This document shows positions 51,298-63,130 of a stretch of 64,000 nucleotides of DNA, in pieces. The number at the start of each line of letters is the position of its first letter. Positions within the stretch are counted from its first letter, which is position 1. The translations under genes were made by a program, and so were the position numbers. Origin of the DNA: Argentina anserina. Lineage: Eukaryota; Streptophyta; Magnoliopsida; Rosales; Rosaceae. The stretch spans positions 62,001-126,000 of the forward strand of contig NW_026089433.1 of the NCBI RefSeq assembly GCF_933775445.1. Direction: 5' to 3'. The notes beneath the pieces are model-generated. The model was given only the letters and a program-made list of their open reading frames with translations, was not told the origin of the DNA and made no database searches.

Positions 51298-54200
51298 TAC
51301 TCAGTTTGAAAGAAACACACTCCCACACTTGCAAAACTCTCAAATTCAATAGAAACTCGCATCAGAAAGCCTTACAGAAAGATACTCAAACGAGAAATGA
51401 AAAGATACACAATTGGAATAGTAAAGATACGCAAACGATGTAAAGATACACAATTGGAATAGTAAAGATACGCAAACTATGTAAAGATACTCAGTTTGAA
51501 AGAAACACACTCCCACACTTGCAAAACTCTCAAATACAATAGAAACTCGCATCAGAAGCCTTACAGAAAGATACTCAAACGAGAAATGAAAAGATACACA
51601 ATTGGAATAGTAAAGATACGCAAACGATGTAAAGATACACAATTGGAATAGTAAAGATACGCAAACGATGTAAAGATACTCAGTTTGAAAGAAACACACT
51701 CCCACACTTGCAAAACTCTCAAATTCAATAGAAACTCGCATCAGAAAGCCTTACAGAAAGATACTCAAACGAGAAATGAAAAGATACACAATTGGAATAG
51801 TAAAGATACGCAAACGATGTAAAGATACTCAGTTTGAAAGAAACACACTCCCACACTTGCAAAACTCTCAAATTCAATAGAAACTCGCATCAGAAAGCCT
51901 TACAGAAAGATACTCAAACGAGAAATGAAAAGATACACAATTGGAATAGTAAAGATACGCAAACGATGTAAAGATACACAATTGGAATAGTAAAGATACG
52001 CAAACGATGTAAAGATACTCAGTTTGAAAGAAACACACTCCCACACTTGCAAAACTCTCAAATACAATAGAAACTCGCATCAGAAAGCCTTACAGAAAGA
52101 TACTCAAACGAGAAATGAAAAGATACACAATTGGAATAGTAAAGATACGCAAACGATGTAAAGATACTCAGTTTGAAAGAAACACACTCCCACACTTGCA
52201 AAACTCTCAAATACAATAGAAACTCGCATCAGAAAGCCTTACAGAAAGATACTCAAACGAGAAATGAAAAGATACACAATTGGAATAGTAAAGATACGCA
52301 AACGATGTAAAGATACACAATTGGAATAGTAAAGATACGCCAATTGTGTAAAGATACTCAGTTTGAAAGAAACACACTCCCACACTTGCAAAACTCTCAA
52401 ATTCAATAGAAACTCGCATCAGAAAGCCTTACAGAAAGATACTCAAACGAGAAATGAAAAGATACACAATTGGAATGGTAAAGATACGCAAACGATGTAA
52501 AGATACACAATTGGAATAGTAAAGATACGCAAACTATGTAAAGATACTCAGTTTGAAAGAAACACACTCCCACACTTGCAAAACTCTCAAATACAATAGA
52601 AACTCGCATCAGAAGCCTTACAGAAAGATACTCAAACGAGAAATGAAAAGATACACAATTGGAATAGTAAAGATACGCAAACGATGTAAAGATACACAAT
52701 TGGAATAGTAAAGATACGCAAACTATTTAAAGATACTCAGTTTGAAAGAAACACACTCCCACACTTGCAAAACTCTCAAATTCAATAGAAACTCGCATCA
52801 GAAAGCCTTACAGAAAGATACTCAAACGAGAAATGAAAAGATACACAATTGGAATAGTAAAGATACGCAAACGATGTAAAGATACTCAGTTTGAAAGAAA
52901 CACACTCCCACACTTGCAAAACTCTCAAATACAATAGAAACTCGCATCAGAAGCCCTACAGAAAGATACTCAAACGAGAAATGAAAAGATACACAATTGG
53001 AATGGTAAAGATACGCAAACGATATAAAGATACACAATTGGAATAGTAAAGATACGCAAACTATGTAAAGATACTCAGTTTGAAAGAAACACACTCCCAC
53101 ACTTGCAAAACTCTCAAATACAATAGAAACTCGCATCAGAAAGCCTTACAGAAAGATACTCAAACGAGAAATGAAAAGATACACAATTGGAATAGTAAAG
53201 ATACGCAAACGATGTAAAGATACTCAGTTTGAAAGAAACACACTCCCACACTTGCAAAACTCTCAAATACAATAGAAACTCGCATCAGAAAGCCTTACAG
53301 AAAGATACTCAAACGAGAAATGAAAAGATACACAATTGGAATAGTAAAGATACGCAAACGATGTAAAGATACACAATTGGAATAGTAAAGATACGCAAAC
53401 TATGTAAAGATACTCAGTTTGAAAGAAACACACTCCCACACTTGCAAAACTCTCAAATTCAATAGAAACTCGCATCAGAAGCCTTATAGAAAGATACTCA
53501 AACGAGAAATGAAAAAATACACTATTGGAATAGTAAAGATACGCAAACGATGTAAAGATACACAATTGGAATAGTAAAGATACGGAAACGATGTAAAGAT
53601 ACACAATTGGAATAGTAAAGATACGCAAACGATGTAAAGATACTCAGTTTGAAAGAAACACACTCCTACACTTGCAAAACTCTCAAATTCAATAGAAACT
53701 CGCATCAGAAAGCCTTACAGAAAGATACTCAAACGAGAAATGAAAAGATACACAATTGGAATAGTAAAGATACGCAAACGATGTAAAGATACTCAGTTTG
53801 AAAGAAACACACTCCCACACTTGCAAAACTCTCAAATTCATTAGAAACTCGCATCAGAAAGCCTTACAGAAAGATACTCAAACGAGAAATGAAAAGATAC
53901 ACAATTGGAATAGTAAAGATACGCAAACGATGTAAAGATACACAATTGGAATAGTAAAGATACGCAAACGATGTAAAGATACTCAGTTTGAAAGAAACAC
54001 ACTCCCACACTTGCAAAACTCTCAAATACAATAGAAACTCGCATCAGAAGCCTTACAGAAAGATACTTAAACGAGAAATGAAAAAATACACAATTGGAAT
54101 AGTAAAGATACGCAAACGATGTAAAGATACACAATTGGAATAGTAAAGATACGCAAACGATGTAAAGATACTCAGTTTGAAAGAAACACACTCCCACACT

Positions 54201-54317
54201 TGCAAAACTCTCAAATTCAATAGAAACTCGCATCCGAAAGCCTTACGGAAAGATACTCAATCGAGAAATGAAAAGATACACAATTGGAATAGTAAAGATA
54301 TGCAAACGATGTAAAGA
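50620..54317. repeat. 3,698 bp higher-order repeat, copy 1
   Basis: Unit lengths are 341, 148, 189, 190, 189, 149, 190, 149, 190, 190, 189, 149, 189, 149, 190, 230, 149, 190, 189 and 149 bp. It begins with a chimeric pair (junction 50769) shared with the preceding repeat, so the two higher-order families overlap. New variants appear: gcaaactatg, ggaatggtaaag, gcaaactattt, and a unique gccaattgtg near 52340. The final 0.85 kb (53470-54317), with gaaatgaaaaaatac, catccgaaagcc and ttacggaaag, has no match in copy 2. Confidence 0.88.
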
Positions 54318-57170
54318 TACTCAGTTTTAAAGAAACACACTCCCACACTTGCAAAACTCTCAAATTCAATAGAAACTCGCATCAGAAATCCTTACAGAAA
54401 GATACTCAAACGAGAAATGAAAAGATACACAACTGGAATAGTAAAAATACGCAAACGATGTAAAGATACACAGTTGGAATAGTAAACTTACTCCCACACT
54501 TGGAAAACTCTCAAATTCAATAGAAACTCGCATCAGAAAGCCTTATAGAAAGATACTCAAACGAGAAATGAAAAGATACACAATTGGAATAGTAAAGATA
54601 CGCAAACGATGTAAAGATACACAATTGGAATAGTAAAGATACGCAAACGATGTAAAGATACTCAGTTTGAAAGAAACACACTCCCACACTTGCAAAACTC
54701 TCAAATACAATAGAAACTCGCATCAGAAGCCTTACAGAAAGATACTCAAACGAGAAATGAAAAGATACACAATTGGAATAGTAAAGATACGCAAACGATG
54801 TAAAGATACTCAGTTTGAAAGAAACACACTCCCACACTTGCAAATTTCTCAAATACAATAGAAACTCGCATCAGAAGCCTTACAGAAAGATACTCAAACG
54901 AGAAATGAAAAGATACACAATTGGAGTAGTAAAGATACGCAAACGATGTAAAGATACACAATTGGAATAGTAAAGATACGCAAACGATGTAAAGATACTC
55001 AGTTTGAAAGAAACACACTCCCACACTTGCAAAACTCTCAAATTCAATAGAAACTCGCATCAGAAAGCCTTACAGAAAGATACTCAAACGAGAAATGAAA
55101 AGATACACAATTGGAATAGTAAAGATACGCAAACGATGTAAAGATACACAATTGGAATAGTAAAGATACGCAAACTATGTAAAGATACTCAGTTTGAAAG
55201 AAACACACTCCCACACTTGCAAAACTCTCAAATACAATAGAAACTCGCATCAGAAGCCTTACAGAAAGATACTCAAACGAGAAATGAAAAGATACACAAT
55301 TGGAATAGTAAAGATACGCAAACGATGTAAAGATACACAATTGGAATAGTAAAGATACGCAAACGATGTAAAGATACTCAGTTTGAAAGAAACACACTCC
55401 CACACTTGCAAAACTCTCAAATTCAATAGAAACTCGCATCAGAAAGCCTTACAGAAAGATACTCAAACGAGAAATGAAAAGATACACAATTGGAATAGTA
55501 AAGATACGCAAACGATGTAAAGATACTCAGTTTGAAAGAAACACACTCCCACACTTGCAAAACTCTCAAATTCAATAGAAACTCGCATCAGAAAGCCTTA
55601 CAGAAAGATACTCAAACGAGAAATGAAAAGATACACAATTGGAATAGTAAAGATACGCAAACGATGTAAAGATACACAATTGGAATAGTAAAGATACGCA
55701 AACGATGTAAAGATACTCAGTTTGAAAGAAACACACTCCCACACTTGCAAAACTCTCAAATACAATAGAAACTCGCATCAGAAAGCCTTACAGAAAGATA
55801 CTCAAACGAGAAATGAAAAGATACACAATTGGAATAGTAAAGATACGCAAACGATGTAAAGATACTCAGTTTGAAAGAAACACACTCCCACACTTGCAAA
55901 ACTCTCAAATACAATAGAAACTCGCATCAGAAAGCCTTACAGAAAGATACTCAAACGAGAAATGAAAAGATACACAATTGGAATAGTAAAGATACGCAAA
56001 CGATGTAAAGATACACAATTGGAATAGTAAAGATACGCAAATTATGTAAAGATACTCAGTTTGAAAGAAACACACTCCCACACTTGCAAAACTCTCAAAT
56101 TCAATAGAAACTCGCATCAGAAAGCCTTACAGAAAGATACTCAAACGAGAAATGAAAAGATACACAATTGGAATGGTAAAGATACGCAAACGATGTAAAG
56201 ATACACAATTGGAATAGTAAAGATACGCAAACTATGTAAAGATACTCAGTTTGAAAGAAACACACTCCCACACTTGCAAAACTCTCAAATACAATAGAAA
56301 CTCGCATCAGAAGCCTTACAGAAAGATACTCAAACGAGAAATGAAAAGATACACAATTGGAATGGTAAAGATACGCAAACGATGTAAAGATACACAATTG
56401 GAATAGTAAAGATACGCAAACTATTTAAAGATACTCAGTTTGAAAGAAACACACTCCCACACTTGCAAAACTCTCAAATTCAATAGAAACTCGCATCAGA
56501 AAGCCTTACAGAAAGATACTCAAACGAGAAATGAAAAGATACACAATTGGAATAGTAAAGATACGCAAACGATGTAAAGATACTCAGTTTGAAAGAAACA
56601 CACTCCCACACTTGCAAAACTCTCAAATACAATAGAAACTCGCATCAGAAGCCCTACAGAAAGATACTCAAACGAGAAATGAAAAGATACACAATTGGAA
56701 TGGTAAAGATACGCAAACGATATAAAGATACACAATTGGAATAGTAAAGATACGCAAACTATGTAAAGATACTCAGTTTGAAAGAAACACACTCCCACAC
56801 TTGCAAAACTCTCAAATACAATAGAAACTCGCATCAGAAAGCCTTACAGAAAGATACTCAAACGAGAAATGAAAAGATACACAATTGGAATAGTAAAGAT
56901 ACGCAAACGATGTAAAGATACTCAGTTTGAAAGAAACACACTCCCACACTTGCAAAACTCTCAAATACAATAGAAACTCGCATCAGAAAGCCTTACAGAA
57001 AGATACTCAAACGAGAAATGAAAAGATACACAATTGGAATAGTAAAGATACGCAAACGATGTAAAGATACACAATTGGAATAGTAAAGATACGCAAACTA
57101 TGTAAAGATACTCAGTTTGAAAGAAACACACTCCCACACTTGCAAAACTCTCAAATTCAATAGAAACTCG
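54318..57170. repeat. 3,698 bp higher-order repeat, copy 2 (partial)
   Basis: Unit starts at 54318, 54659, 54807, 54996 and on to 57109 are 3,698 bp from copy 1. It carries the last chimeric junction in the window (54467). Where copy 1 has gccaattgtg, this copy has gcaaattatg (near 56038), and ggaatgg replaces ggaatag in the unit near 56360. The match ends at about 57,170. Confidence 0.88.
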
Positions 57171-57825
57171 CATCAGAAAGCCTTACAGAAAGATACTCAA
57201 ACGAGAAATGAAAAGATACACAATTGGAATGGTAAAGATACGCAAACGATGTAAAGATACACAATTGGAATAGTAAAGATACGCAAACTATGTAAAGATA
57301 CTCAGTTTGAAAGAAACACACTCCCACACTTGCAAAACTCTCAAATACAATAGAAACTCGCATCAGAAGCCTTACAGAAAGATACTCAAACGAGAAATGA
57401 AAAGATACACAATTGGAATGGTAAAGATACGCAAACGATGTAAAGATACACAATTGGAATAGTAAAAATACGCAAACTATGTAAAGATACTCAGTTTGAA
57501 AGAAACACACTCCCACACTTGCAAAACTCTCAAATTCAATAGAAACTCGCATCAGAAAGCCTTACAGAAAGATACTCAAACGAGAAATGAAAAGATACAC
57601 AATTGGAATAGTAAAGATTCGCAAACGATGTAAAGATACTCAGTTTGAAAGAAACACACTCCCACACTTGGAAAACTCTCAAATACAATAGAAACTCGCA
57701 TCAGAAGCCTTACAGAAAGATACTCAAACGAGAAATGAAAAGATACACAATTGGAATGGTAAAGATACGCAAACGATGTAAAGATACACAATTGGAATAG
57801 TAAAGATACGCAAACTATGTAAAGA
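56243..57825. repeat. 1,583 bp higher-order repeat, copy 1 (9 units)
   Basis: Unit lengths are 189, 149, 189, 149, 190, 190, 189, 149 and 189 bp. Frequent ggaatgg and gcaaactatg, one gcaaactattt, one gcaaacgatataaag, and gattcgcaaac near 57617. It overlaps the end of the 3,698 bp copy and continues into copy 2 without a break. Confidence 0.9.
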
Positions 57826-59408
57826 TACTCAGTTTGAAAGAAACACACTCCCACACTTGCAAAACTCTCAAATACAATAGAAACTCGCATCAGAAGCCTT
57901 ACAGAAAGATACTCAAACGAGAAATGAAAAGATACACAATTGGAATGGTAAAGATACGCAAACGATGTAAAGATACACAATTGGAATAGTAAAGATACGC
58001 AAACTATTTAAAGATACTCAGTTTGAAAGAAACACACTCCCACACTTGCAAAACTCTCAAATTCTATAGAAACTCGCATCAGAAAGCCTTACAGAAAGAT
58101 ACTCAAACGAGAAATGAAAAGATACACAATTGGAATAGTAAAGATACGCAAACGATGTAAAGATACTCAGTTTGAAAGAAACACACTCCCACACTTGCAA
58201 AACTCTCAAATACAATAGAAACTCGCATCAGAAGCCCTACAGAAAGATACTCAAACGAGAAATGAAAAGATACACAATTGGAATGGTAAAGATACGCAAA
58301 CAATATAAAGATACACAATTGGAATAGTAAAGATACGCAAACTATGTAAAGATACTCAGTTTGAAAGAAACACACTCCCACACTTGCAAAACTCTCAAAT
58401 ACAATAGAAACTCGCATCAGAAAGCCTTACAGAAAGATACTCAAACGAGAAATGAAAAGATACACAATTGGAATAGTAAAGATACGCAAACGATGTAAAG
58501 ATACTCAGTTTGAAAGAAACACACTCCCACACTTGCAAAACTCTCAAATACAATAGAAACTCGCATCAGAAAGCCTTACAGAAAGATACTCAAACGAGAA
58601 ATGAAAAGATACACAATTGGAATAGTAAAGATACGCAAACGATGTAAAGATACACAATTGGAATAGTAAAGATACGCAAACTATGTAAAGATACTCAGTT
58701 TGAAAGAAACACACTCCCACACTTGCAAAACTCTCAAATTCAATAGAAACTCGCATCAGAAAGCCTTACAGAAAGATACTCAAACGAGAAATGAAAAGAT
58801 ACACAATTGGAATGGTAAAGATACGCAAACGATGTAAAGATACACAATTGGAATAGTAAAGATACGCAAACTATGTAAAGATACTCAGTTTGAAAGAAAC
58901 ACACTCCCACACTTGCAAAACTCTCAAATACAATAGAAACTCGCATCAGAAGCCTTACAGAAAGATACTCAAACGAGAAATGAAAAGATACACAATTGGA
59001 ATGGTAAAGATACGCAAACGATGTAAAGATACACAATTGGAATAGTAAAAATACGCAAACTATGTAAAGATACTCAGTTTGAAAGAAACACACTCCCACA
59101 CTTGCAAAACTCTCAAATTCAATAGAAACTCGCATCAGAAAGCCTTACAGAAAGATACTCAAACGAGAAATGAAAAGATACACAATTGGAATAGTAAAGA
59201 TTCGCAAACGATGTAAAGATACTCAGTTTGAAAGAAACACACTCCCACACTTGGAAAACTCTCAAATACAATAGAAACTCGCATCAGAAGCCTTACAGAA
59301 AGATACTCAAACGAGAAATGAAAAGATACACAATTGGAATGGTAAAGATACGCAAACGATGTAAAGATACACAATTGGAATAGTAAACATACGCAAACGA
59401 TGTAAATA
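57826..59408. repeat. 1,583 bp higher-order repeat, copy 2
   Basis: All unit starts are 1,583 bp from copy 1. Private changes include aaattctatag near 58064 and gcaaacaatataaag near 58300. At the right end the second cassette has gtaaacatac and gtaaatatactcag at 59400, where copy 1 has gcaaactatg; the next unit at 59409 belongs to the following region. Confidence 0.9.
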
Positions 59409-60801
59409 TACTCAGTTTGAAAGAAACACACTCCCACACTTGCAAAACTCTCAAATACAATAGAAACTCGCATCAGAAAGCCTTACAGAAAGATACTCAA
59501 ACGAGAAATGAAAAGATACACAATTGGAATAGTAAAGATACGCAAACGATGTAAAGATACACAATTGGAATAGTAAAGATAGGCAAACGATGTAAAGATA
59601 CTCAGTTTGAAAGAAACACACTCCCACACTTGCAAAACTCTCAAATACAATAGAAACTCGCATCAGAAGCCTTACAGAAAGATACTCAAACGAGAAATGA
59701 AAAGATACACAATTAGAATAGTAAAGATACGCAAACGATGTAAAGATACTCAGTTTGAAAGAAACACACTCCCACACTTGCAAAACTCTCAAATACAATA
59801 GAAACTCGCATCAGAAAGCCTTACAGAAAGATACTCAAACGAGAAATGAAAAGATACACAATTGGAATAGTAAAGATACGCAAACGATGTAAAGATACTC
59901 AGTTTTAAAGAAACACACTCCCACACTTGCAAAACTCTCAAATACAATAGAAACTCGCATCAGAAGCCTTACAGAAAGATACTCAAACGAGAAATGAAAA
60001 GATACACAATTGGAATAATAATGATACGCAAGCGATGTAAAGATACTGAATTGGAATAATAAAGATACGCAAACGATGTAAAGATACTCAGTTTGAAAGA
60101 AACACACTCCCACACTTGCAAAACTCTCAAATTCAATAGAAACTCGCATCAGAAAGCCTTACAGAAAGATACTCAAACGAGAAATGAAAAGATACACAAT
60201 TGGAATAGTAAAGATACGCAAACGATGTAAAGATACACAATTGGAATAGTAAAGATACGCAAACTATGTAAAGATACTCAGTTTGAAAGAAACACACTCC
60301 CACACTTGCAAAACTCTCAAATTCAATAGAAACTCGCATCAGAAAGCCCTACAGAAAGATACTCAAACGAGAAATGAAAAGATACACAATTGGAATAGTA
60401 AAGATTCGCAAACGATGTAAAGATACTCAGTTTGAAAGAAACACACTCCCACACTTGGAAAACTCTCAAATACAATAGAAACTCGCATCAGAAGCCTTAC
60501 AGAAAGATACTCAAACGAGAAATGAAAAGATACACAATTGGAATGGTAAAGATACGCAAACGATGTAAAGATACACAATTCGAATAGTAAAGATACGCAA
60601 ACGATGTAAAGATACTCAGTTTGAAAGAAACACACTCCCACACCTGCAAAACTCTCAAATACAATAGAAACTCGCATCAGAAGCCTTACAGAAAGATACT
60701 CAAATGAGAAATGAAAAGAGACACAATTGGAATAGTAAAGATACGCAAACGATGTAAAGATACTCAATTGGAATAGTAAAGATACGCAAACGATGTAAAG
60801 A
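59409..60801. repeat. Mixed unit series, 8 units
   Basis: Unit lengths are 190, 148, 149, 189, 190, 149, 189 and 189 bp. One 189 bp unit (59896) has unusual cassettes: ggaataataatgatac, gcaagcgatg and gatactgaattgg. The unit at 60424 has caattcgaatag, and the one at 60613 has cacacctgc and caaatgag. The first two units resemble those at 61460 and 62645. Confidence 0.82.
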
Positions 60802-61986
60802 TACTCAGTTTGAAAGAAACACACTCCCACACTTGGAAAACTCTCAAATACAATAGAAACTCGCATCAGAAGCCTTACAGAAAGATACTCAAACGAGAAA
60901 TGAAAAGATACTCAATTGGAATTGTAAAGATACGCAAACGATGTAAAGATACACAATTGGAATAGTAAAGATACGCAAACGATGTAAAGATACTCAGTTT
61001 GAAAGAAACACACTCCCACACTTGCAAAACTCTCAAATTCAATAGAAACTCGCATCAGAAAGCCTTACAGAAAGATACTCAAACGAGAAATGAAAAGATA
61101 CACAATTGGAATAGTAAAGATACTCAGTTTGAAAGAAACACACTGCCACACTTGCAAAACTCTCAAATACAATAGAAACTCGCATCAGAAAGCCTTACAG
61201 AAAGATACTCAAACGAGAAATGAAAAGATACTCAATTGGAATTGTAAAGATACGCAAACGATGTAAAGATACACAATTGGAATAGTAAAGATACGCAAAC
61301 GATGTAAAGATACTCAGTTTGAAAGAAACACACTCCCACACTTGCAAAACTCTCAAATTCAATAGAAACTCGCATCAGAAAGCCTTACAGAAAGATACTC
61401 AAACGAGAAATGAAAAGATACACAATTGGAATAGTAAACATACGCAAACGATGTAAATATACTCAGTTTGAAAGAAACACACTCCCACACTTGCAAAACT
61501 CTCAAATACAATAGAAACTCGCATCAGAAAGCCTTACAGAAAGATACTCAAACGAGAAATGAAAAGATACACAATTGGAATAGTAAAGATACGCAAACGA
61601 TGTAAAGATACACAATTGGAATAGTAAAGATAGGCAAACGATGTAAAGATACTCAGTTTGAAAGAAACACACTCCCACACTTGCAAAACTCTCAAATACA
61701 ATAGAAACTCGCATCAGAAGCCTTACAGAAAGATACTCAAACGAGAAATGAAAAGATACACAATTGGAATAGTAAAGATACGCAAACGATGTAAAGATAC
61801 ACAATTGGAATAGTAAAGATAGGCAAACGATGTAAAGATACTCAGTTTGAAAGAAACACACTCCCACACTTGCAAAACACTCAAATTCAATAGTAACTCG
61901 CATCAGAAGCCTTACAGAAAGATACTCAAACGAGAAATGAAAAGATACACAATTGGAATAGTAAAGATACGCAAACGATGTAAAGA
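60802..61986. repeat. 7-unit higher-order repeat, copy 1 (1,185 bp)
   Basis: Unit lengths are 189, 130, 190, 149, 190, 189 and 148 bp. Markers are tactcaattggaattg in the cassettes at 60909 and 61229, a 130 bp unit ending at 61120, cactgccacac, gtaaacatac with gtaaatatactcag near 61455, and gataggcaaac. Recurrence at 61987 and 63131 shows that this is a true period. Confidence 0.93.
60991..61120. repeat. 130 bp unit lacking the 19 bp half-cassette
   Basis: A type B core is followed by only the 22 bp half (61099-61120) and then directly by tactcag at 61121. The 19 bp tacgcaaacgatgtaaaga half is missing. Equivalent units end at 62305 and 63449. This is the shortest complete unit in the window and shows that the two halves of the cassette can be gained or lost separately. 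Confidence 0.93.
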
Positions 61987-63130
61987 TACTCAGTTTGAAA
62001 GAAACACACTCCCACACTTGGAAAACTCTCAAATACAATAGAAACTCGCATCAGAAGCCTTACAGAAAGATACTCAAACGAGAAATGAAAAGATACTCAA
62101 TTGGAATTGTAAAGATACGCAAACGATGTAAAGATACACAATTGGAATAGTAAAGATACGCAAACGATGTAAAGATACTCAGTTTGAAAGAAACACACTC
62201 CCACACTTGCAAAACTCTCAAATTCAATAGAAACTCGCATCAGAAAGCCTTACAGAAAGATACTCAAACGAGAAATGAAAAGATACACAATTGGAATAGT
62301 AAAGATACTCAGTTTGAAAGAAACACACTGCCACACTTGCAAAACTCTCAAATACAATAGAAACTCGCATCAGAAAGCCTTACAGAAAGATACTCAAACG
62401 AGAAATGAAAAGATACTCAATTGGAATTGTAAAGATACGCAAACGATGTAAAGATACACAATTGGAATAGTAAAGATACGCAAACGATGTAAAGATACTC
62501 AGTTTGAAAGAAACACACTCCCACACTTGCAAAACTCTCAAATTCAATAGAAACTCGCATCAGAAAGCCTTACAGAAAGATACTCAAACGAGAAATGAAA
62601 AGATACACAATTGGAATAGTAAACATACGCAAACGATGTAAATATACTCAGTTTGAAAGAAACACACTCCCACACTTGCAAAACTCTCAAATACAATAGA
62701 AACTCGCATCAGAAAGCCTTACAGAAAGATACTCAAACGAGAAATGAAAAGATACACAATTGGAATAGTAAAGATACGCAAACGATGTAAAGATACACAA
62801 TTGGAATAGTAAAGATAGGCAAACGATGTAAAGATACTCAGTTTGAAAGAAACACACTCCCACACTTGCAAAACTCTCAAATACAATAGAAACTCGCATC
62901 AGAAGCCTTACAGAAAGATACTCAAACGAGAAATGAAAAGATACACAATTGGAATAGTAAAGATAGGCAAACGATGTAAAGATACTCAGTTTGAAAGAAA
63001 CACACTCCCACACTTGCAAAACTCTCAAATACAATAGAAACTCGCATCAGAAGCCTTACAGAAAGATACTCAAACGAGAAATGAAAAGATACACAATTAG
63101 AATAGTAAAGATACGCAAACGATGTAAAGA
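61987..63130. repeat. 7-unit higher-order repeat, copy 2 (1,144 bp)
   Basis: Unit lengths are 189, 130, 190, 149, 190, 148 and 148 bp. The only structural difference from copy 1 is one cassette fewer in the sixth unit, which accounts for the 41 bp difference. The retained cassette there has gataggcaaac. Confidence 0.93.

Noticed and set aside
52330..52350. Inverted repeat or regulatory site at gccaattgtg
   Set aside because: It is a one-off variant of gcaaacgatg / gcaaattatg in the 19 bp half. The matching position in the next 3,698 bp copy has gcaaattatg, so it is simple divergence.
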